In this document: positions 48,961 through 60,255 of the stretch, piece after piece
Layout of the letters: the number at the start of each line of letters is the position of its first letter
Numbering within the stretch: position 1 is the stretch's first letter
Assembly (NCBI GenBank): GCA_030847615.1
Contig: JAUMIR010000001.1
Coordinates: 377,810,687 to 377,874,686, forward strand
Origin: Gambelia wislizenii
Taxonomy: Eukaryota > Chordata > Lepidosauria > Squamata > Crotaphytidae
Direction of reading: 5' to 3'
DNA length: 64,000 nt
Program-made: the position numbers and the translations under genes
The notes under the pieces: generated by a model
The model's database searches: none
The model's input: only the letters and a program-made list of their open reading frames with translations
Told to the model about the DNA's origin: nothing

Positions 48961-50046
48961 GGTCTCTCACAATACATCCCTCCATCATTTGCACAGCTTA
49001 TTTTCCCATCCTTTGAGCATGAAATTCAGAGGCTAAGAACAGAACAATTTCTCAAAAGAATGCCTCCACTGTTTGCCCCATAGCTTGGCTCCTATGAGGA
49101 ATGGAGATTCTCAAAATTCTTAAGATTAAAAAACACCATGGAATCTTGACATTTGGGCTAGATTGGGGTCCAAACGGGCACCAAATGGAATGCTTAGATT
49201 TCAGGCAAAAACCCTAAAAATAATCCTATAATACTACTAGTACCAGATACAGGAAAGGATATGAATACAAATCCTTCTGCTTTGATCCACTCTCCCTCTT
49301 CCTTTCCTGGAAGTGTGGCTTTCACTGAACAAAGTTATTCCCCCCAAATATGCTTTCTTTTCTTCCAAGAAGTTGGTGGTGGGCAGAATGAGTGTCATCT
49401 TCTATCAGGGCTATGTTCAAACATCTCAGGCAACCTAGGACTGACTACCAAGTTGTTATCCTTGCAGAAATTCCACACAGGTGAGTGAGCATGCTAGTGT
49501 TGGAGAGGCAGAGCTTTGTTTTCCATTGTACATGGTACGCAAATCACATAGGTTGCTAAAGGTGGACCTATTTGGGCTCCCTGTAGACACCTATGGAAAT
49601 AAAATGTTAGACTAGATATGCCTTTGTTCTGCTCTAGAAATGCCCTTCTTATCCCCAGGACAGAAATGCACTTTTAATCTCTAAGCCCTCAGCAGGCTAG
49701 TTATTTTGGGCCAAGATTTTACTGTAATTTGTAGATTACAAATTAAAATGAGTCTTACTTGACTCTTGTCAAATGCTTCTACCAAACTAGATATCACAGG
49801 ATTCAACAGGATGGAGCCATGGCAGTTAAGTGGCATGAAACTGCTATAGGTGTGTAGTGCAGATATGCCTTTACTTCCACAACTATTGAATTTGGTGCCT
49901 ATTTTTATCTTTTTATATATGTCAGTACTGTACTACCAGTAATAGTAATACAAATCTTGTTGCTTGGTTTTACTTGCTTGGGATCTTTTTAAAATTTGTA
50001 GACATCATCATGTGTTATTGGTCATTGTAAAAATGTCAGTGTAGAG
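48961..50046. other. no gene seen
   Basis: Unique-looking AT-rich sequence; no repeat family recognised. Confidence 0.45.
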
Positions 50047-50200
50047 CAAGAGAGAACAGTGTTCAAGTGTCTACTCAGCCATGAGGCCACTGGGTGACCC
50101 TGTGCTAGTTACTCTTTCTCAGCCTAGCTCAGCTTACAAGGTTGTTGTGAGAATAATGGGGAGTGGGAAAGAATGCGAATGCAACCCCAGACTCTTTGGA
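50047..50200 (+). mobile_element. MIR-like SINE
   Basis: GTTCAAGTGTCTACTCAGCC, then GCCACTGGGTGACCCTGTGC, CTTTCTCAGCCTAGCTCAGC and AAGGTTGTTGTGAGAATAAT: a clear MIR-type body lacking the A box. Confidence 0.75.
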
Positions 50201-50210
50201 AGATAACATA

Positions 50211-50430
50211 TAGGTCATTCTTCATATCTTCAGAGGATATGTTCCAAGACCCCCCATGGATGCCTGAAACTATGGGTTGAAAAGGGGACCCTATTGTTTT
50301 CAATGAGACTAACACTGGGAGTTGACCATAGAATTCTGGAGGACCTAGAAATGCCTAGAGAGAACCTGTTTTTTGGATGTGGATAACTGAAACCGTGGAT
50401 ACCGAATCTGTGGATATGGGGGTCGACCTA
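50211..50430. mobile_element. Tigger-like MITE
   Basis: The left end TAGGTCATTCTTCATATCTT and the reverse complement of the right end, TAGGTCGACCCCCATATCC, form the terminal repeats. TA lies on each side. The interior TATGTTCCAAGACC and TTTCAATGAGACTAA is shared with 35581. Confidence 0.75.
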
Positions 50431-50879
50431 TACAGTATTTGAAAACATACTAATTATTATATTAACATGCTGAATGTTATTATAAATGACAAATTGTCCA
50501 TCACCTGTGTACTGGGCTCTGGCACTAGTTTTCCTCAGGAAAAGTAAAAGAACTCAGCAAACGGACCAGGAAAAGGGATACCATCCTGGACTGATAATTT
50601 CTGCTCAGGAGTGAGACATTCAGCTCAAGTAAGGATACAGCAAAGCAGTTGCAGCAGTAACAACTTACTTCAGCAGACAAATAACAAAGACCTGCAAATG
50701 TGTTTGTAGAAGCAACCTCCTTAATTTTCAAAGAGAAAGCAGAAAATTCGTTAATAGCTCTTTCCTCTGGGCCTTACAGAGGAAAAATAGCTTCAAAAAA
50801 GTAGCTCTTATATATTTCTCAGAATACTTTAAAAATACCTTTGATGTGTTGTTTATTAAAGCAGTAGAATTTTAGACAA
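50431..50879. other. no gene seen
   Basis: AT-rich; no supported frame or repeat. Confidence 0.45.
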
Positions 50880-51180
50880 AATTAAGTGGAAGTAGAATAC
50901 AGTATAATAATAGATGACAAGTATATGTATAACAATTAAGTAATAATTAAGATACAATAAAGTAAGTTGAATAAATTAATATAGATAAATATGGACAGGA
51001 CAAAGTGATAGAAGATATTAGTCAAACACAGTCGTTTTAGTTTTTATATGTAAAGTTAGAGATAGATATTTGTAATGTAATGTTATGTTATATGTAGTTT
51101 GTCTTTTTAAAATAGTGTATTGTAAGTTTTATTTATTTTATTTTTGATTATGTATGTTATTAAAGATATATATATATATT
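50880..51180 (+). mobile_element. possible L1 3' UTR remnant
   Basis: A-rich then T-rich AT sequence ending ATTAAAGATATATATATAT, similar in composition to the 3' UTR of L1 copy 1. No coding part remains. Confidence 0.3.
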
Positions 51181-52997
51181 CTCCTTTCTAGGTGTTGCTC
51201 TTCAGAAACTTTATACCCCCATTTATGTTTAGGGGAAATAATTTCTTCTTCCTAGAGCTGAGGCATGGGAGCAAGTGTTGCCCCTTTAGTGTACTGCCCT
51301 GACTTAAAACAGCAACAACAATAAATGAAAACAAAAACAACAAAAAAACCCTTCAGAACTAAACAGGTTAATAAGACCCACCATCTTTGAGCATCTGTTA
51401 CAGAAAATCCTGTAAGACAGCCAATAGCTCACCACTAGGTGGCTGCAATGTCAAGGTTTGTGCTTCCCAATGCTTTGTGCCTGCACTGCTTGACCTTTCA
51501 CCTCAGGAAACGGGATTCAAATTGTGCCAAGGGCACAAGCGAAATGAGAATCACGACCTCCAGCCTGCTCCCATGTAAAAATATATCCACATGATTAAAA
51601 AAGCCATGAACTTCACTGAAACAGGGAGTCTTTGTTCTCCCACTTCCAGGTTTCTGTGGTGAGAGAGGTTGAATGTCAGGCTGGAGATACATTTGAAATG
51701 TAAAGATAAAAGCTGACTCAATCTGCAGCCTTTGCTCTTTCAGTAGTGTTAGCAATAATTGCATTTTATGAATCTAAAAAGCCAACAGACTGAGAAGGCT
51801 AAGCTCAGCATTCAAGAGTCTGATCAGGAGAGAAACTGGAAAGGTATGAAATGTTGTATGTGAGAGTATCATCCAATAATTATTAATTGCACAAGTCTGT
51901 GACTAAGGAGTTCTGCAAGGTATGACTCAATTTTATTCCCACAGCCACACATATACAGTTTATTTCAATTCACCTGAAAATTACAAGAATACCATGGAAA
52001 TAGTAAGTTCTTAGTCAATTAACATCCCAGAAACTGTTTTGTCAGTTTTAAGACCATTAACTAAAATATTTGAGTTGTTCATAAATTTGATACTGAGGGT
52101 CAAATTTAAGCAATTATAATTAGTTGCAGCTTTTGCAGCATTTCATTTCTGCCCAGTGAAATTTGCAGTCTTTTACCCACTGGAATTAGTCCAACAGAAG
52201 GCATCTTACTGTGAAATCTTGTGCATGTTTGTTCACAAGTAAACTGCAGCATGTACAAATGTGTCTTTGTACAAGTAGGCATGCATAAACTTATACTTAG
52301 TATCTGTCACTCACTATGGTCAATATGGCAAGAAACCTCTAAACTTGGAACATCAAGTACAATGGAATACAAATAAGTGTACTGACATAAAGTGATTTTA
52401 TCAGCCCATAATAAATGTGATAGAATGATTCCTGTTATCATTAAGAAGTTGAATTGCAAACATTCATTATTGTGCAAAAAGAGGGTCTAATTTTGTTCCA
52501 GCTCTATCCAAAGAAATAGTATAGAGCCCAATATGACTCAGAAGCAACCATAGATAATGCTTCCATTCAGATGTAGTAATACACAGCAATTTATTGTTAC
52601 ACATGCAGACCTCGAACTTACTGCTCTCACAGCTTTAAAAGAAATTTCAGCTGAAATGATGCTTGGCTAGTGATGTCTGTGTATTTCTTTCCCCTGAAAA
52701 CATCAGATCAGTAAAGCAGCCATCTGTCCCTTCTGAGTGCCCAACAAGTGTCTTCCTAGATTACCTGTCATCAGCACAAGGCACCTATTCCAACCCACAC
52801 CTGGTAGCAAGTGATAATTTGGTCTTGGGTGTCCATCAATAGTCTTAAGGCAATGGTTTCTCCATTCACAAGCATGAGCTACACTTTCAAAAGAATGTGT
52901 ATTTAAATTTGGGGGAACTGCTCTGAAGCTTCTTGCACTGGGAAAAAGACCCACAGGTCTTTAAAATGAAAAGACCAACACAGCATAATTCCACCTG
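51181..52997. other. no gene seen
   Basis: Unique-looking AT-rich sequence. No repeat or exon with splice support was identified. Confidence 0.45.
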
Positions 52998-52999
52998 TA

Positions 53000-53239
53000 C
53001 AGTAGGGCCCCCGTATCCATGGGGGATTGGTTCTGGGCACCACCATGGATAACAACATCCGTGGATAATAGTGAATGCCATTGAAAATAATGGACTTCCA
53101 GTTTAAAATACCATAGAATTGCCTTGGAGGACCTAGAAAATGGCTAGAGGATGTATTTTCTAGGAAGCCTCTATGGTAGTTGTGCTGAAACTGAAACCGT
53201 GGATAACTGAATCAGTGGGTACAGGGATCCAGCCTACTC
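53000..53239. mobile_element. Tigger-like MITE
   Basis: A 240-bp element starting CAGTAGGGCCCCCGTATCC. Its right end reads, in reverse complement, GAGTAGGCTGGATCCCTGTA. TA lies on both sides (52998-52999 and 53240-53241). The interior AAACTGAAACCGTGGATAAC is shared with the MITE at 50211. Confidence 0.82.
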
Positions 53240-53241
53240 TA

Positions 53242-56200
53242 TCTTCATAAATTTTCCTCTTCTTTCTAACCTGTAAAGCACTCTTTTGGCCTTAACAGCA
53301 TCAACAGCCCAACCCAATGTGTGAAGCCACCTACTACAAATGGTGGAACAATGCTCATGCTCACTTGTGCAAGTTGTCCCCTTCTGGAAGCGAACCCCCC
53401 TCCATTAATTCTGGCACTAAGAACATTCTACTTGTAAACCACATGTTTTTACATTACAGTATCACAATATCAGTTTTATTTTTGTATTTTCTTGCTGTTT
53501 CATACTATACTGTGTTTTTTTTTGTTTTGTAGTTATCTGGATATTTGTTTTACAATTGTATTTTATAGTTTTACATTTATTATTCCTTCTCTATGTGTTT
53601 ATGTATACATTTATTTTAGATTGTATGCCTTCGGCAGGAACCAACGTCTTTTTCATGTGTGTATTCTTGTTTTACTGGAAAGCACCTACATAGTTGGTGC
53701 TATATAAATAAATGATTATAAAATAACGGTTCTCTTTGATGGGCAGCGCTGAATTCAGGAAAATAAGGCGACTGAAGTAGTAGCCCTGTGACATCTATAG
53801 CTGAAGGAACAGCAGCCCCTAAGTTAGTTCAAATGCTGAAATACAAGCTTCTACCTAGTTCTTCCTGTTCATTCCCATTTTAAAAATTATCATTCAATCC
53901 AATTGCCTAGCCCAGTTAACCTCAGAACTTCATATCATCTCTAAACTAGGCTTTTCATACCCTCATCCCATGGTTTTACAGAAAATCGTAGGTGCCCTTA
54001 CTCAGAAGTTAGCCCTACTGTGTTAAACATGGCTCATTGCAGAGCGCAGCAGCCTTAGGACTTTATTCAACTATGTCTGTTCACCAACAGAACCAATGTT
54101 TGCTCCTTCTGCTCCAGCAGCACTCCCTCTCAATCTACTCTGAAGTTAGGAAATCCTTAAGAGCACCTTTGGGGAGTAGGCAGAGGAGAGGAAGATGCCT
54201 GTTTGCAAAACAAACAAAAACACAAACAAAAAAACAAAACAACAACAACAAAAAAACCCACACCTGGACAGAAGAGTGTCAATTTTGGTCTTTCCCTATC
54301 AGTATTATTAAAAGGCAGAAATTAAATCCTTACCCAGTAATTCAACAAAGGCTTCAGTAATTAAATGGCCATATAATACTATAGCTATTTCTATCCCCTG
54401 CCTTCTACTCCCAACATAAGAGGTTGGAGCAGAAAAAACATGTATCAGAATAAAGTTCAGTCAGATTAAAATGAGAAGAAATAATAAGCACCACATTCTC
54501 TGGCTCAAATGAATTTATTTATATCAGATAAATGACATCAAATATATTAACCCTTATTTTGCTTGCAGAGAGGCTTGTTAAACAAGTCTTGGCTCTTACT
54601 TAATGTTGCCTCTTTCCAAGGATATTTAGTACAAACAACATTTTAATGTGCATGAAATAAGTTCCACTGCATGAGCTTGAACATGTCATTTTATGTACCA
54701 TCATGAAACATATGCTCAGAAGTATGTACAGGAATGCAACATTAGACCTGGAGTCAATTGCTAAGGCATGTTGACCTTTAGTATGATGAACATTTTATTA
54801 ATAATGGCAGAAATACAAGTCTAAACATTTAAAGGAAAATTTATGCAACATTTTAGTGAAAAACAGAAACATAATATATCTGAAATACTATTTTTCAATT
54901 TATTAGCATCAGTAGATGCCAACATAAACACAAAGAAATAAGTCCAACAGAACGTTACAGTGCATTGTAGAGTAACACAACTTGCAGCTATGTATCTGCC
55001 AACATTAAGTGTTTAATTTTTTAGAAGTGTTTGTTGCCAGAACTATTCCTTTAAATACTTTTATTACACTGTAGTCTTTGCTACTTCCCTTGGAGAGTAA
55101 AATTCCATCTATTCAACTATCTTGCCAACAATTAAGCAACCTCAGAAGTTTCCGTGATGGCCAATTTTCTGTATATTGCTACAAGACCTCTGTTGCATAA
55201 TATCTGAAATGCATGAACTCAAAGCTTTCTCAGAACGCTTAAACTCGTTTAAAAATTTGAAAAATCTAAGCTCATACTGATTTAGATGTACAAAAATTAC
55301 AAGCAGCTGAGATGGTCTACTGAACAAAAAAATTTAGAAAGCTGTGAAGGCAATCATGACTATGTGACATTTTGGTTGGTCCCAGAAACAGTATGGCCTT
55401 ATTATGGCTTTTGGATCAATTTAGATAGGAAGCAAAATGTTCTTTTTAATAAGCATTCATACTGTGAACTTTTTATGAGAGAATTTAGCAGTAGTTGTGC
55501 CTGATTCAGTCAGATATGAAATAACTCTAGCCAAGGAGTTGTAATATTTTATTCATTTAAAAAATATACAAGTGCAAATGACTTTAGTAACGACTGATCA
55601 CATTTTGTTATAGTTGACAACCAAGTCGTTTCTACCTATAGTGAATGTGTGGTTGCTGCACTTTTCCTTGGTAAACAAGTTATACCCTGTATACCAACTA
55701 TAGTACTCTTATGATAAGAGCAAGGGATTCAATCCCACTGCCCTTTGCTTCCAATGACAAAACACCACTAGCTTTAATACAACTTGTTTGTTCTCCATTA
55801 TGCTTTGCCTTCCAAGGTGTGTAACTGTAACTGGGTACATTCTTGGACTAGAGCAACAGTCATGGGCTAAGTCAAATTAAGCACCGGAATAATATTTAAA
55901 GCAAACTAAATATTACATGATGCCAACAATTTATAATTTAAATGGCAGCCAGCTATCATGCCTAGGTTTCTTTTACACAAATAAGAACTCTGAGGTGGCA
56001 GAACTATGCCAATGTGCCTCTGCCGCTTTTGATACTCTTAACCATTTTCTGAATATGGGGCACCTAGCATATTAGCCTAGTGAGCAAGATGCAGCTTAAA
56101 TGCTACTGAAAATACTTCTCTGCAGATGTGCATTGTATGTCCCTGTGAAAAATGTTAGTACAGACAACTTAGAAAATCTCCCCTTTCCCTTAGTGTGTTT

Positions 56201-57256
56201 TTACATTTAAGTAAATATGTATATTTCTCAAAAGCAGAGGAGACTAGTATTTCAGCCCAGACATCATCTGTCTAGTCACCTAGAGACTCAACTGTAAAAT
56301 CCTCAAACAATGCATTCATAAATAAATGCTAGTTGAGTTTACATTTTTGGTAGTTCCACCCCCTCCCTAAGGGGGCTCTCCGCAAACACTGAAACACTGT
56401 TGAAAGCATAGGACAGAGTTCATTTCCTTTCAGACTGATACAAATATATATTTTTTTGCCTCTAAAAGAGACCAATTATTTTATTCTTTCTTGTGAAAAA
56501 AAATGAAGACTGTTATCTTCTTAAAAGTTTCAATTTGATATTCTTATCTTCTATCCACCAGGCAACAGCATTATCAAATTAACAGTCTACCAACTGTAAC
56601 ACTGTTCGTGGCTGCTGATGCACGAAGATGTGGGGGGGGAGTCTTCTCTACAGAGCAGAGGGTCCAGAACAGCCAGTACTGTTCTTATCAACCTGCTTGT
56701 CTATTTAATAACCTTTTAGCTTTATTTCTGTATGGATGACAACTCTGACCCACAGCTTTGATATACTGTATCAAGCACTAACTGGAACTCTGAACATATT
56801 CTGTGTATTTTTACATGCAAAAACCTTTGGAATATTGTTCCATGTAATAACAGGAGATCCATGGATTGGAAAGAGAGTTTTATTAACACCGGTGGGCCTG
56901 ACTGGAATCCTTTCCAAAGTGTTAGAGCATCGAACTAAGCTAATGAACTATCTTTTATAGAGTATTATGACACATAATGCTTACTTACAGAAATTGTTTA
57001 CAGAACAAGATAAGATTGAGGAACACTGGCTGTTATTGCGGCGATGCATGTTTTCAGAATAGGAACTCTTATCAGTACACTGGCCCAGCTTGAGAGGGGC
57101 GGAAAAATAACTAACGAACTTACAAAGTGAACTAACAAAGACATAAGGCCATTTAGTCTGACCCTCTATAGTAATTGTAAAAGTTCATTATAATGATGCC
57201 AACACAAGCACTCAGCCTCACCTGGCTACTTCAGTAACTCAGATGAAATTGGTAGG
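53242..57256. other. 3' flank of ARL14EP, no other gene seen
   Basis: AT-rich sequence downstream of the gene on its - strand. The 3' UTR must lie at its right edge. A candidate AATAAA on the - strand is at 56721-56726. Further AATAAA-like sites occur near 54512. No other exon is recognised. Confidence 0.5.
56721..56726 (-). terminator. candidate ARL14EP polyadenylation signal
   Basis: TTTATT on the + strand is AATAAA on the - strand, about 530 nt past the stop codon. Other candidates exist further on, so this is only plausible. Confidence 0.3.
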
Positions 57257-57485
57257 CTATCCCACTTGCTTATTCCGTATAGTTTCTCCTCCTTCAATTT
57301 CAATTTGCTCATATAACCACTTGCGATCACAGCGGCATTCAGGTCCACACTTGCTTGAGCCGCACTTGGGACAAGCATAAAAACATCCTAGGCAATCTTC
57401 ATCGAGACAGTCACAGAGGTCTATCCCACTATAAAGCAGAAATCCTTGGCTATCATATACTTTGCTCTTCGCAGGTATTATCTGC
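57257..57485 (-). CDS. ARL14EP: ARL14EP coding exon 3 (C-terminal, stop TAG)
   Basis: Codes for residues 185-260. The acceptor is a T-rich tract ending CTTCAG before GCAGATAATACC. It joins in phase to the two bases AG of exon 2 to complete an Arg codon. The protein then reads [14 protein letters not shown] and a Cys-rich zinc-binding-like module (nine Cys from 209 to 237: [25 protein letters not shown]). It ends [14 protein letters not shown]. This is the most conserved part of the ARL14 effector family. In mammals ARL14EP links GTP-bound ARL14 to MYO1E and so controls movement of MHC class II vesicles along actin, and it is also reported with SETDB1 (established knowledge). Stop at 57257-57259. 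Confidence 0.96.
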
Positions 57486-58149
57486 CTGAAGAAAAAAAAA
57501 AAGCACAATTAAAGGCAATCTGAAGTATTTGACTCTTTCTTCTTCTCCATTAATAATTCAGCTTAAAACTCTTGAAACATGAATTTACTTTGGTTAATTC
57601 TCCTATATCAAAAGCAGTAGGGGATAAAACCCCCAAGTAAGCCATACAGAAGTTGCTAATAAAAGTCTCCAAGATATGAATCTACATATTAGTTATTTCA
57701 CATCTAAGCTGTTTTTGTACTAATAATATGGGGTCTATCCACTGAGTATGTCTGCTTTTCTTGACAACTTTCAAGTGGTTGCTGCAGTAGGGAATCAACA
57801 CTGTGTCTCATTATATAGACCAATATACTATATACAAAACATAATTAAACCCATCGTTTTCACGGCGTCATGTACTACACATTTCTTCCTCCCCATGGAT
57901 CTATGTGCAATAATCAGGTGAGATATAAACAAAACAAAACAAAAATTAAAAAATCTTATCTGTGCTAGTTTGGCATAAATAATTCGAGCCAAAGGTCTTT
58001 GGTTCCTGTTGAACTTCAAGTCAAAATGAAAATGCAGATACTCTGGCTGCAATCCTAAACACATTTAGAATTAAGTTCAATTAATCTATAAAGACTACTA
58101 AGTAAATATTTTGATGCTTTAGTGCTATTAAATTCCTTTAAGTTCAGCT

Positions 58150-58985
58150 AGATCCAATCCAGAAAAGCAAAACAATTTTCCTTATAGATTTTCCTTGATT
58201 TTTTTTCCAGGCTGTGAGGCTGTGTTCTGGAATAGTTTCTTTCTGATGTTTCGCCTGCATCTGTGGTTGGCACTTTCAGAGAATGTTTGGGTAGGGGTGT
58301 GTGGAGTTTAGATGCTGTGAACCCCTGTTGGGGAGAATATGTAAATTTGTGTAATTGAATGGTTAGCTTCTGGGTATAGAAATGCAACACTCGTTAGTGT
58401 TTGTTTGGCTAATGGTTGGTTGATGGACCCTTATCTGCTGGGAATCCCCCTATCCCTGGGTGGAATTCTTTTGTAAGTGTTGAGTTTTGATTCTATTGTG
58501 TTTAAAAACTGGGAGCCAGACTTTGTTTACTTTTAAGGTTTCTTCTTTCCTGTTGAAGTTGTCCAGGTGTTTGTGGATTTCAATAGTTTCTCTGTGCATT
58601 CTGACATGATAGTTGTTGGGCTGGTCTAGAATTTCTGTGTTTTCCAATAGCATTTTGTGTCCAGGTTGGTTTATAACATGTTTGGCTACTGCTGATTTTT
58701 CTAGCTGGCCCAGTCTACAGTGTCTCTCATGTTCCTTGATTAGTGTTTGAACACTGCATTTAGTGGTCCCTATGTAAACTTGTCCACAGCTGCATGGTAT
58801 GCAATACACTCATGCAGCTGTGAGAGGGTCTCTTTTTTCTTTTTTCCTTCGCTGAGCGTAGCATTTCTTGAATTTTTTTGGTTGGTCTATAGATTGTTTG
58901 GAGGTTGTGTTTCCTCATCAGTTTCCCTATTCTGTCTGTGACTCCTTTGATGTATGGTAAAAATCCAAGAGAGAGGAAGAAAGCC
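58150..58985 (-). mobile_element. Penelope-like element, 3' part with GIY-YIG endonuclease domain
   Basis: Read right to left: the end of the reverse transcriptase (GKLMRKHNLQTIYRPTKKI), then YCIPCSCGQVYIGTTKCS (the GIY-YIG core region) and IKEHERHCRLGQLEKSAVAKH. The domain continues to about 58450. The tail has CCAACCACAGATGCAGGCGA and AACTATTCCAGAACACAGCC, a typical Penelope-like 3' end. It is 5' truncated, with a frame change near 58805 where the reverse transcriptase part continues in another frame. It shares orientation with ARL14EP. Confidence 0.9.
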
Positions 58986-59445
58986 AAAGCCCAAACAAAC
59001 CTTAGTGGTTTTTCAGCCAGCATGAGTTTGGGTTTGTTTGGGCTTTCGCTCCCCCCCCTCCCCGCTGCCTGCACGCCACAGGGAATGAGACAGAGGAAAC
59101 CCGGTACTGGCTGGAAAGCCACTTGTTTTTTGTAGCGTGGGGAGGAAGCCAAAGCCTGAACAGACCCAACCTGCACTGGCTGCAAAGACACTGAGGGTCT
59201 GCTCGGGCTTTGGCTCCCCCCCACCCCGTGCTAGAAGAAATGGGAGGCTTTGCAGCTAGCCCCGGGTTTCGTCTGCCTTGTTCCCTGTGCCGTGCATGCA
59301 GGGGGGAAGCCAAAACTCGAACAAACCCAAATCACCATGCAGCTTGGCTGGAGGGAGGTGGGCCACCCTCCCCCCCGCACCTGCCAAGCCGCTCTTGGCC
59401 CGAGCGACATGGTGGTGGTAGGGGAAAACACTCTGTTATTTAGAT
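58973..59445. repeat. about 162-bp tandem block with internal inverted halves
   Basis: AAGCCAAAGCC-type motifs recur at 58981, 59146 and 59307. In the first two units they face an inverted partner (GGGTTTGTTTGGGCTTTCGC at 59030; GGGTCTGCTCGGGCTTTGGC at 59195), so each unit can form a hairpin. The block is GC-rich with several C-runs. It abuts or overlaps the 5' truncation of the Penelope-like element. Confidence 0.7.
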
Positions 59446-59470
59446 GTGTTGACAATCCCACTGTTTAATG

Positions 59471-59603
59471 CAGTTCTCAAACTTTGGTTCTCCAGATGTT
59501 TTAAACTTCAGCTCCCAGAATTCCTGACTGCTGGCCAAGTCAGCTAGGGCTTCTGGGAGCTGATGTCCAAAACACCTGAAGGACCAAAGTTTGGGAATCA
59601 CTA
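59471..59603. mobile_element. palindromic hAT MITE, 133 bp
   Basis: Almost the whole element is an inverted repeat: CTCAAACTTTGGTTCTCCAG against CTGAAGGACCAAAGTTTGGG, and AGCTCCCAGAA against TTCTGGGAGCT. It is flanked by the perfect 8-bp duplication GTTTAATG (59463-59470 and 59604-59611), as for hAT elements. Confidence 0.9.
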
Positions 59604-60124
59604 GTTTAATGAAACAGTTGTGAATAAACTTCACTCCTTCTACACCCTGATCCAATACTGTCACTGCAGTTTTCAGAGGCCAATACAAGGTTCATTCTGT
59701 TATTTCTGGACAAACATTGCAGCAGACAGAATCACATGCTTACTTTTAATTCATGAAAATAAACAGGAAAATAATGAACTGGAAACAAGTAGTATCAATC
59801 TCACTGCCATGAGACGTGTGAACCTACGTTGTATAATCTAAGTTGCAAAACTGATTTATTTAGTCCACATTTTAAGACAGAAAAGTTGCATCAGGTATAT
59901 TGTAGTTGCTCTTTGGAATACAGATTTTTTGAAAGCATTATTATACAGAAAATGTATCTTTTTAGGGTGTAAACGGCTCTATGATGCCATTTTGTTTTTC
60001 AGACTATTTCCATGCACTTGAATGAAAATAGATTCTGTCTATTCAAGCAGATTTAGAATAACAGTCCATATGCAAGGGTGTGAAGGCAAGGATAAATGTA
60101 AGAAATGAAAAAAATATACTGTAC

Positions 60125-60255
60125 CTATCTGAATGAACGGATGTGTTTTTTGTTTGCAGTCTTCTTTTTTCTCTTTTGTTTGCTTCAGGAGCAAATCCAG
60201 TATGTCGTCCTGGATTAGCAAACTGTAAGGATTTCAAGGCTTTAGCTGTACGCCC
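60125..60255 (-). CDS. ARL14EP: ARL14EP coding exon 2
   Basis: Codes for residues 142-184 plus two bases of codon 185. The acceptor TTTGTTCAG precedes GGGCGTACAGCT; the donor is AG before GTACAG. The peptide [12 protein letters not shown]...[11 protein letters not shown] is the basic linker region of ARL14EP. Exon length is 131 bp, and its phases fit exons 1 and 3 exactly. Confidence 0.94.

Larger units (their letters stand above)
57486..60124 (-). other. ARL14EP intron 2
   Basis: Begins GTACAG at the donor (60124 leftwards) and ends ...TTCAG at 57486. It holds a Penelope-like fragment, a tandem block with inverted halves and a palindromic hAT MITE, all annotated separately. Confidence 0.9.
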
